Notes: generated by a model from the letters alone, not told the origin. DNA of 64,000 nucleotides from Adenophora triphylla var. japonica (GCA_022495995.1 JAFEMH010000076.1:868001-932000), one strand, 5' to 3'. Counted from the stretch's first letter, positions 1 to 12,131 are shown. Made by a program: numbers and translations.

Positions 1-1582
1 TCAGTGTGCTTCTGTCGCATTCTCATACGTTACGCTAGCCGATTCCATTCTTTGTTACATGCGAGGAGTCCGGGAGGCGGAGTGACGTTGTCCCCCTCGT
101 TACCAGGTGATGCGCACATTACGAAACCCGGAGTTGAAACAAACGGCGAAGGCGATGAGGCACTTGACTCTTCCCAACGGATTAAACGGTGACCGGTGCC
201 GAAACCAAGCTTTACGCGGAGGCTGCGGGGGAAAGACACGAGGGTTCGGATGGCGGGAATTGAAGGAGGGTAGGTGTTTGGGCTCTTAGGCTCATGCAAC
301 ATGCAGTTATTTGTTCATGTTTACTTAAAACACGTTTTATTAACCTAATCGGTTGGAAAAGATTGCTCTTCTTTTTTTTCGAACTACTCTGATTCCTGGA
401 TCAGTGGGCCCCGTCACTACGTCTATAAGCCCCTCGTATTCCACTGTATTTCGACCTCCCGGGGTGGACGGCCCGGGCGAGGGTCCTATAGAGGCAAGCG
501 GGTCCCACCGACCGAAAGAAAACGATCCTAGAAGTCCGGTGTAATCGAGTCTTAACGAGCATTCGATGTAAATTACGGACAAAGGCGACGTCAAAGTCAA
601 GATCATGTCCGAGAACTCGACAAAAAAGGTCGGCATGATTTGGACTGATAAATGTCCGCAATTGATCTTGACTTGTCGTCAGTTAAGCCGTAATTAGGCA
701 TGGAATAACCGTTAATCCTTGATGACTCGGTGTCATGCTTTGGGAGTCGATGTATAATTTGTGCCGATCGAGCCGAAGTCAAGGCGCCGGTCAATACCTT
801 GGTCAAAGTCTGCGGCGGAAAGCCGGCATGACTTCGGCGATTAGGGACCCGAAAGATATTGAGTCGGTATGCCGACAAAGGCTTGAAAGGAAAGGTCTAT
901 ACACGGACGGGGGCATGACACGAGACCGGACTAAAAACCAGCCGGGTCTCGGACAAAGTGTGTCACGGACAAGTGCATGGTCGACACGAGGCTCCATGGG
1001 ATGTTTGGGTAGTCCTGTGCTCATCCGAGAGGCGTAATAAGACCAAACGGACCGCGACAAGGATTTCCCCGGGTTAAGGACGTAGTGTGCAGTGTACGGT
1101 CAACGTGCGCGTAGTGTGCAAGCAGTCTATCTTCTTTTTCTGAGTAAAATAAAAAAAATTTTATGTGTCTTAAAAGGCATGATGCATGATTTTTTTTTGA
1201 AAATTTTCTTTTGAAAAATCTTTTTTTTTTTTGAATTTTTTTTTTTTTTGAAAATTAATGAACACATAAGCACATAAGCACAAAAATTCCAACAATTAGG
1301 GACATTATTCCGACAGTCAAAAGTTTGACTCTTTTTTTTTTCGAGGCGGCCAAAACAAACACGAAAAATGTGCAAAAATCAACACACACACAAAAATGAT
1401 TTTCAAAGCCGGGACGGAAGCTTGACCCTCAAAAGCTTTTTTTTTTTTTTAAACGGTGATACCGGTACGTGGGATTGTTAGACCACAATTTATCCCCGAC
1501 TCGTGTTAGGAGGCGATAACGGGAAATTTAGTGGTTTCCACCAATATACCAAATACCATTTTTTTTTTAAAAAAAAAGCTTA
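1..1582 (-). mobile_element. Ty3 element D: gag start and 5' leader
   Basis: Internal 5' region of a minus-strand Ty3 element whose primer-binding site and LTR follow on the right. The block at about 345-500 is the reverse complement of the leader of element A at about 41990-42155: both share a run ending in ataagcccctcg, a dctgtatttcga-like stretch and gagggtcctata. That identifies it as conserved leader sequence of the same family. A poly-A/T-rich stretch (about 1130-1260 and 1430-1580) separates leader and primer site. No complete ORF is present apart from the gag start. The rest of the element lies left of the window. Confidence 0.75.
30..302 (-). pseudogene. gag N-terminus of element D (fragment)
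   Basis: Minus-strand ORF of about 90 codons, open to the window edge region. The stretch around residues 55-80 contains a Gly/Asn-rich segment followed by a TPPP motif, which lines up with the GNGTPPPR segment of the gag start of element A at 42238-42648. This supports a gag amino-terminal identity even though the two proteins are strongly diverged. Gag would be the structural protein forming the virus-like particle. The fragment is cut by the window edge and possibly by indels. A chance ORF in leader sequence is the alternative. Confidence 0.45.
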
Positions 1583-1601
1583 GTCCCCAGCGGAGTCGCC
1601 A
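1583..1601 (-). other. Primer-binding site of element D
   Basis: The minus strand reads TGGCGACTCCGCTGGGGAC next to the LTR end. The same 19 bp (last base changed) follows LTR A at 41142-41160. A tRNA primer for minus-strand DNA synthesis would anneal here. From memory, Tat/Ogre-type Ty3 elements use this type of site with a tRNA-Arg primer; the tRNA identity is recalled, not tested. Confidence 0.8.
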
Positions 1602-1602
1602 C

Positions 1603-1792
1603 TGTGATGTACCCGATTTTTTTGTTGTGAAACGGAGTCGCCACGCCATTTTTATTTTGAGGGCCAAAACTTTGAAAAAAGCCCGAGATCAGAGATTTAG
1701 GTTCGGAGGTCATGTTACGCGTCGGGAAGGACGTTAGTGTGCACCCGACGCGCCTCGTAAAACGAGTCTTCCAAACATTTGAAATCCTTTTG

Positions 1793-1825
<33 letters not shown>

Positions 1826-3290
1826 GACCAAAATGAGTTGAAACTGAGAAAAACAAAAATGGGGAACTCTTTATAAGACTTTGAAAAATCCCCAAGATTT
1901 TTGGTATGATTTTTGGGTCGAGTCTTGGCACTCAAAAGATTTTTGGATTTGAAAAGCCATTCTGCCAGAATGAAAGAAGGCAGTTGACCCTTGACTTTGA
2001 AATGGACTTAAAGGCTTCAAAACTTCAGAATCTGGGGAAAGTCCGAGAATGAAAGTTGCTCAAAACACCCTAAATAGGGTTTATGCAAAGGAACTTTCCA
2101 TTTTGGAAGTAATTTGAGGGGTCAAAACCTTCTGGAAATCTCAGATGTGAAATCTGGATTTCCAGAAGCTGATGAACTGGCCTCTAAAAGAAAAATTGAA
2201 AAAAGGAGTTTTACTCACTCAAAAAATAAAATAAAAATATTTATGGAAAGCTCTGGATGTTGGCTACAAAAAGTGTTTTGTAGTCAACATCTAATTACAA
2301 GTTTTACTGGGTACAAAAAATAGGAAAATGGACTGAGGTCTCAGAACAATGCTACTGGACAGCAAGATGTTCTTGAGGGAAAATGTGATTTTTGGGGGAT
2401 TTGCATCTATGTTCACCCCATTTTCATCCCTAGACTTGATACCACTACCTTTTGTTAAGTGGTTATCATATTCAAGTCATCCTTGGGGAATTTATGGGGT
2501 TGAAACATGTCCTTTGCAAAGGGAAAGGGGGTTTTGTAAAGATGAAACCAAGGAGAAAGAATTGACTAAAGATCTAAAATATGGACCACTTGAGATGGTC
2601 ATTCATGAAGATGAACTTCAAGATGACCATCTTAGGTCAAAACTCAAGTTAAACTAGACATAAAATAAGTCAAAGTAAGAAGAACAAGATGATCAAGAGA
2701 TCAAAAGAGAATTTTAGGGTTTTGAGAAGGAGGGCTTTACCAATGGTGACACCCTATCTTCCTAGGCTTGGAATTTGACTTGAGGAGTATCAAGATTTGG
2801 TGTTTGGCTTGAGGAGTATCAAGGTTTGGTGTTTGGATTTGTGTTTGGAGTGAGATTGGGAAAGATTCAAGAGAAAATGGTGGCAATCTAGAGATTCCCA
2901 CTGTTTTCTCTCTATATTCGCCTTGAGAACTTCGTTCTTTGTGATCAAAATGTGTTGTGTAAACCGAGAGAGGAGGGTTCAATTTATAGGACACTGTGAG
3001 AAGCAAACGTATCCGCGCGGACAAGGATCGACGCGTGCCTTGTTCATCTGCTACGATCTTGGCTTTTGGGACAGGAAGAATAATCTTTTTAAAATTCAAG
3101 CGAAAGTTGTTTTTCAACTTTCTTAATTCGGATTTTTCTAATTTCTTTTGCTTTTTGAGATTCTTTTCTTGGTTTAACTTAAAGTGGCAATCCCTAATCT
3201 ACCCTCACTTTGTTAGAAATGTTAGGAATTGTTAGAAATGTTAGAAATGTTAAAACTTTCGTTAACTTTCTAACGAAAAAGCTACCAACT
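1603..3290 (-). mobile_element. LTR of Ty3 element D (5' LTR, minus)
   Basis: Starts on the plus strand with TGTGATG directly after the primer site. U5 landmarks shared with LTRs A, B and C are the gagtcgccacgcc block (1629-1648), the ggttcggaggtca block, the cctcgtaaaacgagtctt block (1752-1769) and a (GT)n run (1793-1820). A minus-strand TATA box sits at 2982-2988. The expected far end (reverse complement of TGTAAGTACC) is missing; the sequence runs into short ttagaaatg repeats at 3210-3250 and then copia sequence, so the U3 end is truncated or rearranged. Confidence 0.7.
2982..3023 (-). promoter_or_regulatory. Core promoter of LTR D: TATA plus upstream dyad
   Basis: On the minus strand TATAAAT (2982-2988) is preceded by the palindrome TCCGCGCGGA (3012-3021). 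Taken as a 14 bp site (3010-3023) the gap to the TATA box is 21 bp, exactly as in LTRs A, B1 and B2. A dimeric DNA-binding protein site is the natural reading but is inference. Confidence 0.55.
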
Positions 3291-3487
3291 CATATTGGAG
3301 CACTTACAAGCAGTTGTAAACATCTTGAAGTTGAAGGTGCGGTCTTGCTGGTGAATGACGCTTTGGATTGTTTACCAAGGTTACAAGCACTGCATTTTTC
3401 TGGATGATGGTCAGCCACTTTGGGTAAATCGCGAACGAGGTTTTCCCTTCCAATCTTTGCAAGATACTTGAAGTTCAAGTGGCTCAA
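3290..3487 (-). pseudogene. copia GAG-pre-integrase segment, truncated
   Basis: The reading frame begins with a LSHLNFKYLAKI-like stretch and continues to CSACNLGKQSKASF, the pattern seen just ahead of integrase in copia polyproteins (family knowledge). Similarity stops after the TSRCLQLL stretch at about 3310, where integrase should follow. The break marks the left end of the copia remnant. Confidence 0.75.
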
Positions 3488-3502
3488 CCGCTTATGCCAT
3501 AG

Positions 3503-3949
3503 CTACCTATTTTCACTCACATTTTTAGCTACAAAACAGAGATTAGTCATACTACATGTAGAATTTAAATCAATGATGCAAATATTACTCTTACGAATCC
3601 CTGTGAGTAGTGTGACTCCAGAAATGCCATCTTTGATAAAGCAATTTGATGAAGTGAAGTTGCAGTGCAATTTTTTGTCACAGAATTGAGAAATTGATAG
3701 GAGATTGTGCTTGAGTCCTTCAACAAGTGAAACCTTCTCAATGGTTAGGTTTCCTCTCTTGATAGTACCATACCCAATGGTTTTTCCTTTGTTGTTATCA
3801 CCAAAGGTTAAAGACGGACCGCTTGCTTCAATGACATTTTCCAGTAAAGATCTATCTCCAGTCATGTCTCTTGAACATCCATTGTCAAGATACCATTCAT
3901 TTTCCTTGGAGTGACCAGCCATTAAGCAGAGGACCTGAAAGATAAACAT
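3503..3949 (-). pseudogene. copia protease region
   Basis: This encodes the aspartic protease that would cut the copia polyprotein. A WYLDNGCSRDMTG stretch near residues 20-32 matches the copia protease active-site region. Family members normally have Asp-Ser-Gly and His before MTG; here Ser is Asn and His is Asp, so the catalytic triplet looks damaged. The downstream LTFGDNNKGK and LKHNLLSISQ stretches are further protease/linker landmarks. The frame ends in a stop before the pre-integrase segment, which continues in another frame. Very likely inactive. Confidence 0.8.
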
Positions 3950-3988
3950 TTAAAAATGAGGTCCCCTTTATTCTTTTGGGTCCTGAGG

Positions 3989-4513
3989 TTAGCATCTTTT
4001 GATAATCCACACCTGTTTGACAGAAGGTGGATTATTCTTTCTGGCATTGGGTGTGAACCTCAAAAGGCATTTTGCAACATTATGACCAGAACCATCACAC
4101 ACAGAACAGTGATGAAAGCTGTGAGCATACTGAGGTTTTACAAACTCCTTACTATTCCTAGGATATACATTCGTTTTGGAAACTGTGGTTTTGGCCTTCA
4201 CAAAGTTGACCATTTTAGGTTTGACCGCGGTTTTTCTGGGAACACTCATCTTTCTTTTGAAAGCAGGAGGTGTGGTCGAAGAAGAAGGACGGTCAGCCAC
4301 AAATGGAACCTCCTCTGTGGTTTCATCCTCGGAAATTTTCTTTTTCATTTGAGAATTTTTCCCAAATTGTTTCTTAGGGTATACATAGTGGAAGTTAAGT
4401 TTAGCCTTTGGTTCCTGTCTTTTACCCTTAGAATCTGAATGCTTTTCCTTTGGAACTTCTTGAGTTTGTTTTAAAAATTTCTCATCCTTTCCATAGCAGG
4501 ATGCACACTTCAA
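3989..4513 (-). pseudogene. copia gag C-terminal part with second CCHC knuckle
   Basis: About 174 codons, rich in Lys, Ser and Thr, ending in the zinc-knuckle pattern CSVCDGSGHNVAKC (Cys-X2-Cys-X4-His-X4-Cys intact) near residue 137-150. Such knuckles bind nucleic acid in gag/nucleocapsid proteins. It lies between the coiled-coil segment to the right and the protease to the left, in a frame broken from both. The basic, low-complexity region before it is typical of long copia gag proteins. Confidence 0.7.
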
Positions 4514-4517
4514 CTTT

Positions 4518-5284
4518 TCACTTAGTTTGGAATCCTAGGCTTTTTTTATCACCACTAGCCTTTTGGAATTCTAGAATTTGATCCATGGTGACACGTGATT
4601 TGGTCCACTCATCAATTACCTTTTGGAGGTCATTGTTTTGAGCAATCAAGTCGACGTTCTTAAGTTGAAGTGCAGATACCTTGGTTTCCAGAATGAGGTT
4701 TTGTTCAGTAAGAGGAGTCATACTTTTAACTTGGTCTTTAAGAAATGAAATTTCAGACCTCATTATAGTTTTCTCCGTCTTAAGCTGAGTAATTTCATCA
4801 GTTGCTAAAGACAAAGCCTTTTTAATATTTTCAAATTTACGGATCATCACTTTTGCTTTCTTGAACATCTCTTCATGTTCCATGGGAGAGACCACTTCCA
4901 CCTTTTTCAAAGATTTTTTATTTGAAATCATTTTTGAAGGAGTTTCATTTTTAGAGGGGAAAAAGGGACGAGAGTAAGAACTATTCCCAATTTATAACTA
5001 GGAGTGAGTTTTACATCATCATCATATTCCTTACTAATAATGACTCTAGCCTTGGTTTTCTTAGGAGTAACCTCTTCTTCCATTTCTAGTGACTCGACTG
5101 ATTCATTATCTGAGTCATCAGAAGCATCTGCAACAAGGCAGAGATTAACCTCTTCGGTTTCATCTTTGCTTCCTTTATCAGAATCTATTTCAATCCAAGT
5201 TGCTAACTCTTTTGAGTTCTCTTCATCTTCAGCAACCATTCCCTTGCGACGAGAAAATTTTGCAGGAGAGGTTTTCTTTTTCAT
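4518..5284 (-). pseudogene. copia gag middle part: acidic region and coiled coil
   Basis: Two consecutive minus-strand frames overlap by 4 bp (ATGA). 4928-5284 is very acidic (EDEENSKE, SDDSDNESVESLEMEEE) and begins just after the first zinc knuckle. 4518-4931 is rich in Lys, Glu, Leu and Ile in heptad-like spacing (ITQLKTEK, EISFLKDQVK, NLILETKVSALQLK), a clear coiled coil. These would be one gag polypeptide separated here by indels. A coiled coil between knuckle and protease fits a structural oligomerisation role; no host gene is suggested. Confidence 0.7.
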
Positions 5285-6129
5285 ATATTCAAATCTAGGT
5301 TGTGGACACTCAGAAGCAAATTGACTAGGTTTCTACAGTTGTAGCAGATGAGGTCACCCTTTTTCTTTGTATCAGCAGCCTTGGAGAAAGTTGCTGGAGG
5401 TTTTCCTTTTGAAAATGGTTTTGAAGATTTTCTAAATTTTTGAAATCTTTTTACAAACATGGCAAATTCATCATCATCCATATCGATGAGTGATGAGGTT
5501 GAGATGGAGGAATCTGAGGTTTGCTTTGATGAAGTAGGTTTCTACACATGTTCTACTACAGACATATAAAGTGCCTTGCCTTTTCCTTCGACCTCTTCAA
5601 TATGATCTATCTTGAGTTCATGGACTTTTGGATTTGCATATAGGTTACTTAAAGTCCAAGTATTTAAATCTTTTAAGTCCTCAAGAGATGTGGTTTTATT
5701 AACCCATTTTGAACCCAAGGCAGTAAGGAATGTCATATTGATCTCTTTGTCGATTAGAAATTTACCAAAAGATAGACAATAATTTACTACCTCAAAGTAA
5801 CGATCGTAAGTTTGACACAAGGTTTCGTTAGGTTTTCTGTTGAAGTTGTTGTAAGTTCTTTCAACAGCAAATTTTTTGTTTCCCTTTTAAAGATTGTCTC
5901 CTTCAAGGTATCTTTCAATAGCATCCCACATCTGCTTTCCGGTTTTACAATTCATTACTTTTTGAAGAGTTGAAATAGGCAAGGTTCCGGAGATGATGAA
6001 TCTTGCTTTGATGTCCAAAGCAACTAATCTCTTTTGTTCATCGGTCCACTCAGCTTTCAGCTTTTTGACCTCTGGAGTTTCTGTGTTGGTGGCTGGAGTT
6101 TCTGTCGTCATAGTTTTTGAGTTTGCCAT
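5281..6129 (-). pseudogene. copia gag N-terminal part and first zinc knuckle
   Basis: The gag start is the minus ATG at 6129, 60 bp inside the primer site, with KLKAEWTDEQKRLVALDIKA and an ARFIIS...GKQMWDAIERYLEG segment (5887-6129) typical of copia gag. It continues in a second frame at 5542-5820 and a third at 5281-5481. The third reaches CYNCR, the first half of a CCHC knuckle; a one-base shift inside the knuckle moves the second half to another frame, and the His position reads Gln there. At least three indels break the gag. Confidence 0.8.
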
Positions 6130-6188
6130 AACGAATCGGCACCCAAGCTGTTAAGCTTGAAAAATAGAAGTTTTATAAAAGGCGTTAT

Positions 6189-6200
6189 GCTCTGATACCA
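6189..6200 (-). other. copia primer-binding site (initiator tRNA-Met type)
   Basis: The minus strand reads TGGTATCAGAGC two bases after the LTR end. This is the classical copia primer site complementary to initiator tRNA-Met. Confidence 0.9.
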
Positions 6201-6202
6201 CT

Positions 6203-7613
6203 TGTTGGTCCCAAGGTGGCAACAAGGGTGAAAAACAACTAGAGGGGGGGGGTGAATAACTGTTATAAATTTTTTGACCCCTTCTTGAAAACTAAACCTC
6301 TTTCTTACAAAACCGCCTTGCAGTGTATCAAAACCGCAAGTGAGGTTTGTAAAATGCACAGCGGAATTTCTTTAAGTTTAAGAGAGTGCGGTTTATAATA
6401 CAGTAATTTGACGTTTTGATAATGATTAACTATAAACACAATTCACAAATCTGGATAACCTAAATAAGATCAAACAGACAAAGACAAATTAGTTTATGTG
6501 ATGAATAGTAAAGAAATATGCAGAAATTAAAGAGCACAATATTTAGAGTGGTTTAATCGTAAAAGATCTACGTCCACTATCAAGATGGTTACTCTTGAAT
6601 TTTCTAAATGCTAGATTTGTATTAGATGATGAGAGAGATTACAAGGTTACAAGTAAATCTAAAATCTTAAACAATGAAAGCAAATCCTAGACTATAACCG
6701 GTGTTTCTCAAATGATATAATTTATGTGATTAATCAAGTGAGGTGTGTGTGTGTTCAACAAGATTCAAGGCTCTTTAAATCTGTGTGATATAGAGCACAA
6801 TGAATCTTGGGTCTTACAAGGCTTGAATTTCTGGGCTGGAGATTTGTTCTTGAAGGATGAAGGTTGAAGATGAAGATTCAAAGGAATTGGAAATTCTGGG
6901 AAATAATCTCCAAAGGTTCAAAGGACTCTTTTCTCAATTTTCTAAAGCAATCTTCAAATGATGAAAAATAGGGTATTTATACTCAAGCACCAAAAAGTAG
7001 CCATTATGGTACAGCTGTGCAAGTACAGTGCTGGTGCAGTCTAATTGGTCCACATGTCCATTTTTGTCCTTTTGTTCAGAAGTTGCAGATAGACTGATCA
7101 GACCTCAGCTGACTTTAAGGAATGAAGGACATCTGTCACCTTTTCCAAATCCTTCTAGATTATGACTGTTAGTCACGTGATGTGATTTTGTGGTTGACTT
7201 AATATCGTTGACGTGGATTTCAACAGTCAAAAGTGGTCCAACTTTTCAAGTCTTCAATCATTGGATGTTGTTGGTGAGATGCGATTTAAGGCGTGCGGTA
7301 TCACTGATGAGGTTTCTCTTGCGGTCTTCATAGTGCGGTTTCATGTTGAGATTTGCACAAGCAGTCTGCTATGTGCGGTTTCTTAACCCCGTCGTTAGAA
7401 TGTAAATCTTTTCTTCGAATTCAGGCCGTGTTGTTAAAAATGCCAGTTTAACACAACCGTTCCTAACCCCTTCATTAGAACGTCATTCCTTCCTTCAAAC
7501 TCAGATCGTGTTGTTAAAAAGGCCAGTTTAACACAACTGTTCCTGCCATTTCGTCAGATCTCCAGCAAGATCTCGTGACCCAGTGTCAGTTTGTTAAGTC
7601 CCTTACACTTAAC
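6203..7613 (-). mobile_element. copia 5' LTR (minus)
   Basis: The plus strand starts TGTTGGTCCC at 6203 and ends CTTAACA at 7613 (TG...CA). A minus-strand TATA box is at 6974-6983 (gtatttatac on plus). The right boundary is supported because sequence homologous to the 3' internal region of B1/B2 resumes at about 7619 (gaactatgatcgg, compare the reverse complement near 44830). The insertion should have a 5 bp target duplication gacat (7614-7618); its partner was lost with the left end. A CT-rich tandem pair is present at about 7385-7560. Confidence 0.75.
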
Positions 7614-7765
7614 AGACATGAACTATGATCGGCTTGAGGAATCCTTGCTATAGGGTCCAGCCATTTGACCGTCTAGGTCTCTCTATAAGGCATATCTCCG
7701 ATTTGGGATCCTTATCTTTTTCGACGATCCCACTTCCTTCATAAGTGACGTCGCCGAGGGGCTAC
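7614..7765 (+). mobile_element. Ty3 element C: 3' internal end with polypurine tract
   Basis: Homologous, in opposite orientation, to sequence just right of LTR B1 (44635-44840) and LTR B2 (54292-54490). Shared landmarks are atgatcggcttga, agggtcc, the cccacttcctt/ttcataagtgacgtcg run and the gaggggctac purine-rich stretch directly before the LTR. It is the end of the element body where plus-strand priming occurs. The rest of element C is missing to the left because of the copia insertion and later deletion. Confidence 0.8.
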
Positions 7766-9513
7766 TGTAAGTACCCAAATCCGGATCGTTAAAATCCGTT
7801 AACTGGCGCTTCCCAAGTTAACGAGAATCTGTTAACTCCCCCTTTCCGAGTCAACGAGACTTCCCAGGACTTTCCCGTGCATCCAAAATCCCAAGTGTAC
7901 TCAACACACGTTCTCACACGTAAAAGTACCACTTTCCCATAAATACGCAATTTTCGAGACTTTCCGGGACTGTTCCAGACATTTATCCGAACAGTTATTT
8001 AGAAAACAGTCAAAACCGGGCTTAGCCGAGCAAATGGGCAATCTTAGTGACTAAGCTAGGACACGTGGCTCACATGCAAGCCTCCCCACATCAACATAAA
8101 TCAGATTTGAGGGTGAAAAGACTAAAATGCCCTTAAAATGAGTGACTGGCCGGCGGCCTGTTCTTCTAGATGAACAAATCAGTCTCAATAATTCTCAAAA
8201 TACCTCAAAAGTCCCTCAAATTGAGGATATGGCCGGCCAGCCTGTTCTTTAGTTTCACCCCCTATAAATACATCCCCTCCCCTTCAGAAAATAAGGCCCA
8301 AATATTTAATCCCTCAGCAAATCTCCTCGGTTCCAGCAACCAAAACCCCCTCTCGAGCCTCGAAAATGCCTCGATTTGCATGAAAACCACGTTTTCCATG
8401 CCAAACACGTTCGAAACACCTTTCAAACACCTATTCATATCCCGTACATGTCCTCCCGAGCAAAAGAGTCAACACCTAGCCATTGGTAACATTCTCACTC
8501 TCTAAAATCCGCTTCGCCTCGTTTTACGCGTCATACGCTACTTTCAATCCGATCAAAGTTCTCAAAATGTAGACGAAATGCCGTCTACAGGTCTCGATAC
8601 GTTTTAGTCCTCTATCATCTTTTCTCCCCCGAGGGAAGTAATTTAGGGTTAAAACGGCGTTCGAGCTCCGTTTTTACTTTTTTGTCATTTACCGTCCGGA
8701 TCGTTCGATCCGTTGATTCACATTTTTACCGTCTGAACCGTTATGTTCATGATCGTCATTTACCATCCGGATTGTTTGATCCGTTGATATCGCTATTTAC
8801 TTTACGCACCTTTACAGTCCGAACCGTTAGGTTCGTTTATTCGCACTTTTACTGTCCGGATCGTTCGATCCATCGATATCGCAATTTCAATACTGTCATT
8901 TACAAGTTCAAATCGTTTGGTTTGTTGATAGTATTTACTTTAAAACGTCCGAGTCACAAAATGACTTGTCGATCGCTCTTTACTTGCCATCGTTTTCATA
9001 AAAAAAGGGTAACATCGTAATGCCCGGTTCAAAATTGAAATTCGTAATTCGAACTCCTTTTCAAACTCCCTCAAAATCGACGTTTGTCATTCAAACGATC
9101 CTTTTCAAAATCAACATTTGTCATTCAAACCAAGATTAAAGTTTGTCATTCAAACTCGTTTTCAAAGTAACACGAACACATACACACACGCACACTTTTC
9201 GAGAAAGGTAGAAAGACTCGTCATGCGAGGCGTTTCGGGTGATCTCCAGATACTCTTCCCGAAACGTAACGTGACCTTCGAACCTAACAATCTCTGTTCA
9301 AAAAGCCTTTTCCTAAGTTTGGCTCCCAATCAAAACGACCTCCTTTTCAAAAAGCCTTTTCCTAAGTTTTGGCTCTCAATCAAAACGACCTCCTTTTCAA
9401 ACTAGATTTTTTCAAATTTTAGGCTCATAATACAAAACGGCGTGGCGACTCTCTTTTCAGTGAAGTCCATCAAAAAATTGCTCGCCGCAATCTGCACGAT
9501 CCGAATAATTTCA
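7766..9513 (+). mobile_element. 3' LTR of Ty3 element C (plus)
   Basis: Starts TGTAAGTACCC (7766), ends ATAATTTCA (9513), 1748 bp, matching the ends of LTR A and LTR B. TATA box at 8273-8279 (cctataaata). U5 carries a CA-rich run (9173-9196), a gaggcgtttcggg block and a cggcgtggcgact block (9439-9451) shared by the family. Flanking the TATA on its 5' side are two GGCCGGC-containing repeats (8148-8155 and 8231-8238). U5 also holds degenerate repeats at 8690-8940. Confidence 0.85.
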
Positions 9514-10275
9514 CAAACCGAAACGAACCGCCATGGTTTGGTTTGGTCCAAACCGCAGTTCAGTTATTTGGTTTAGACCGCGATCCAAAACATAGTTCAG
9601 ACCACATTACAGATCGTGGTTCATACCATGATTTAGACTATGGTTCAAACCATGATACTAATTATGGTTAAGACCACGCTTCGGACTGCGACTCATTGTC
9701 AAATTTTATTAAACCTTTCCATGATCACGAATGAGAGCGAGGGATGCAGGAGTTGAAAAGTAAAGTTAAAGGAATCGAGAGACTAGAGGAAGTGAGAGCT
9801 GAAAGAAGAAAACACACTATACAATTTCGATCGTGGAAAGAACTTGATTTGTTATGAATCGCAAAAAGGATTTAAAAAAAAAAACTAAAATTAATATTGA
9901 ATAAAATGAAAAACGGGGTTTTTTATTGATATAACGGTAAATATTACTAAACATAAAATATATGGTTAATATATACGTTATGGGGGTTTGATCTAGTGAT
10001 TTGATCATATGGTTTGTAGTTTGGTCTAATGCTTTGGTCTGATAGTTCGGTTGGGTAGTTTGGTATGGCAGTTCGGTCTGGCAGTCTCAAATCGCGGTTT
10101 GGTTTGATTTGATTCGGTCTGTAAGGGTCAGACCACAAACCAAACCGAAACATGCGATTTGCCAATTTTTGATACCGAACCAAACAATTCATGTTTGAAA
10201 ACTGAACCAAACCGAATGATTTGGTTATTTTCGATCTTAAATCGCGGTTTGAAACGAATCACTTACGCCCCTAGT
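9514..10275. mobile_element. hAT-like non-autonomous element remnant
   Basis: Dense in ggtttggtttgg / aaaccgaac words in both orientations, ending on the right with cttacgcccctag (10262-10274). Plant hAT-type MITEs commonly end in TAGGGGYG followed by CGGTTTGG-rich subterminal repeats (recalled). The matching left end is absent: LTR C ends exactly where this sequence begins, so element C probably inserted into it. No transposase ORF is visible; the minus ORFs here are repeat-coded. Confidence 0.4.
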
Positions 10276-10601
10276 ATATATTTAGATCGAATGACCTTAT
10301 TATCATTATCAAGATATCAATTCAAATAATTGTGAGATGTATTTTTTTCTGAGTTAAGTACCTATTTGGTCCCTTACTGATAGCGTTTTTTACGGTTTCA
10401 TCCCTATCATATTTCTGTGAACGTTTCAGTCCTTGAACTACCTATATAATTTTTCAGTTAAACTTTCCGTCTACTTTACGTCAATTTCTCCGTTAATGAG
10501 GGTTGAAACCGTAAAATGTTAAACTCTAGACCCTAAAAAATAAATTTTAAAGTTATAAAACACCCCCTCTCTTCTTTTAAAACCTAAATAAATCAGTTTA
10601 C

Positions 10602-11440
<839 letters not shown>

Positions 11441-11445
11441 TGGGT

Positions 11446-11493
11446 TTATTATTATTTTTATTTTATTATTATTATTTATTATTATTATTATTA

Positions 11494-11524
<31 letters not shown>

Positions 11525-11659
11525 TTATTATTATTATTATTACTATTTTATTATTATTATTTTATTATTATTATTATTTTATTATTATTATTATTATTAC
11601 TATTTTATTATTATTATTTTATTATTATTATTATTATTATTTTATTATTATTATTATTA

Positions 11660-11690
<31 letters not shown>

Positions 11691-11774
11691 TCATTATTAT
11701 TATTTTATTATTATTATTATTTTATTATTATTATTATTTATTATTATTATTATTATTATTTTATTATTTTATTA
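11446..11774. repeat. (TTA)n-derived microsatellite in right arm
   Basis: About 330 bp of TTA units with regular T insertions (tttta), the inverted counterpart of the AAT tract in the left arm but more than twice as long and more degenerate. Confidence 0.95.
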
Positions 11775-12036
11775 TGTAAACTGATTTATTTAGGTTTTAA
11801 AAGAAGAGAGGGGGTGTTTTGTAACTTTAAAATTTATTTTTTAGGGTCTAGAGTTTAACATTTTACGGTTTCAATCCTCATTAACGGAGAAATTGACAGA
11901 AAGTGGACGGAAGGATTCACTGGAAAATTATATAGGTAATACAAGGACTGAAACGTTCACAAAAATATGATAGGGATGAAACCGTAAAAAACATTATAAG
12001 TCAGGGACCAAATAGGCACTTAACTCATTTTTTTTC

Positions 12037-12131
12037 TTATCATTTTTAGAGCATATTTTATACCAATATTATAATTATTGATTCAACAATTGTGAACTAC
12101 TAGGTCTACCATCGTCATGATATTATAAATA
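12037..12131. other. Short AT-rich spacer
   Basis: Unique AT-rich sequence between the Mutator-like element and the Helitron-like array. Nothing recognised. Confidence 0.5.

Larger units (their letters stand above)
3295..7613 (-). mobile_element. 5' half of a Ty1/copia element
   Basis: Right to left it holds the 5' LTR (6203-7613), an initiator-methionine-type primer site (6189-6200), gag, zinc knuckles, protease and a GAG-pre-integrase segment, which stops at about 3300. Integrase, reverse transcriptase, RNase H and the 3' LTR are missing. The left break abuts LTR D, so a deletion or nested rearrangement removed them. The right LTR end interrupts the 3' internal region of element C. A long gag with coiled coil and two CCHC knuckles recalls the SIRE-type copia lineage; that assignment is tentative. 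Confidence 0.85.
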
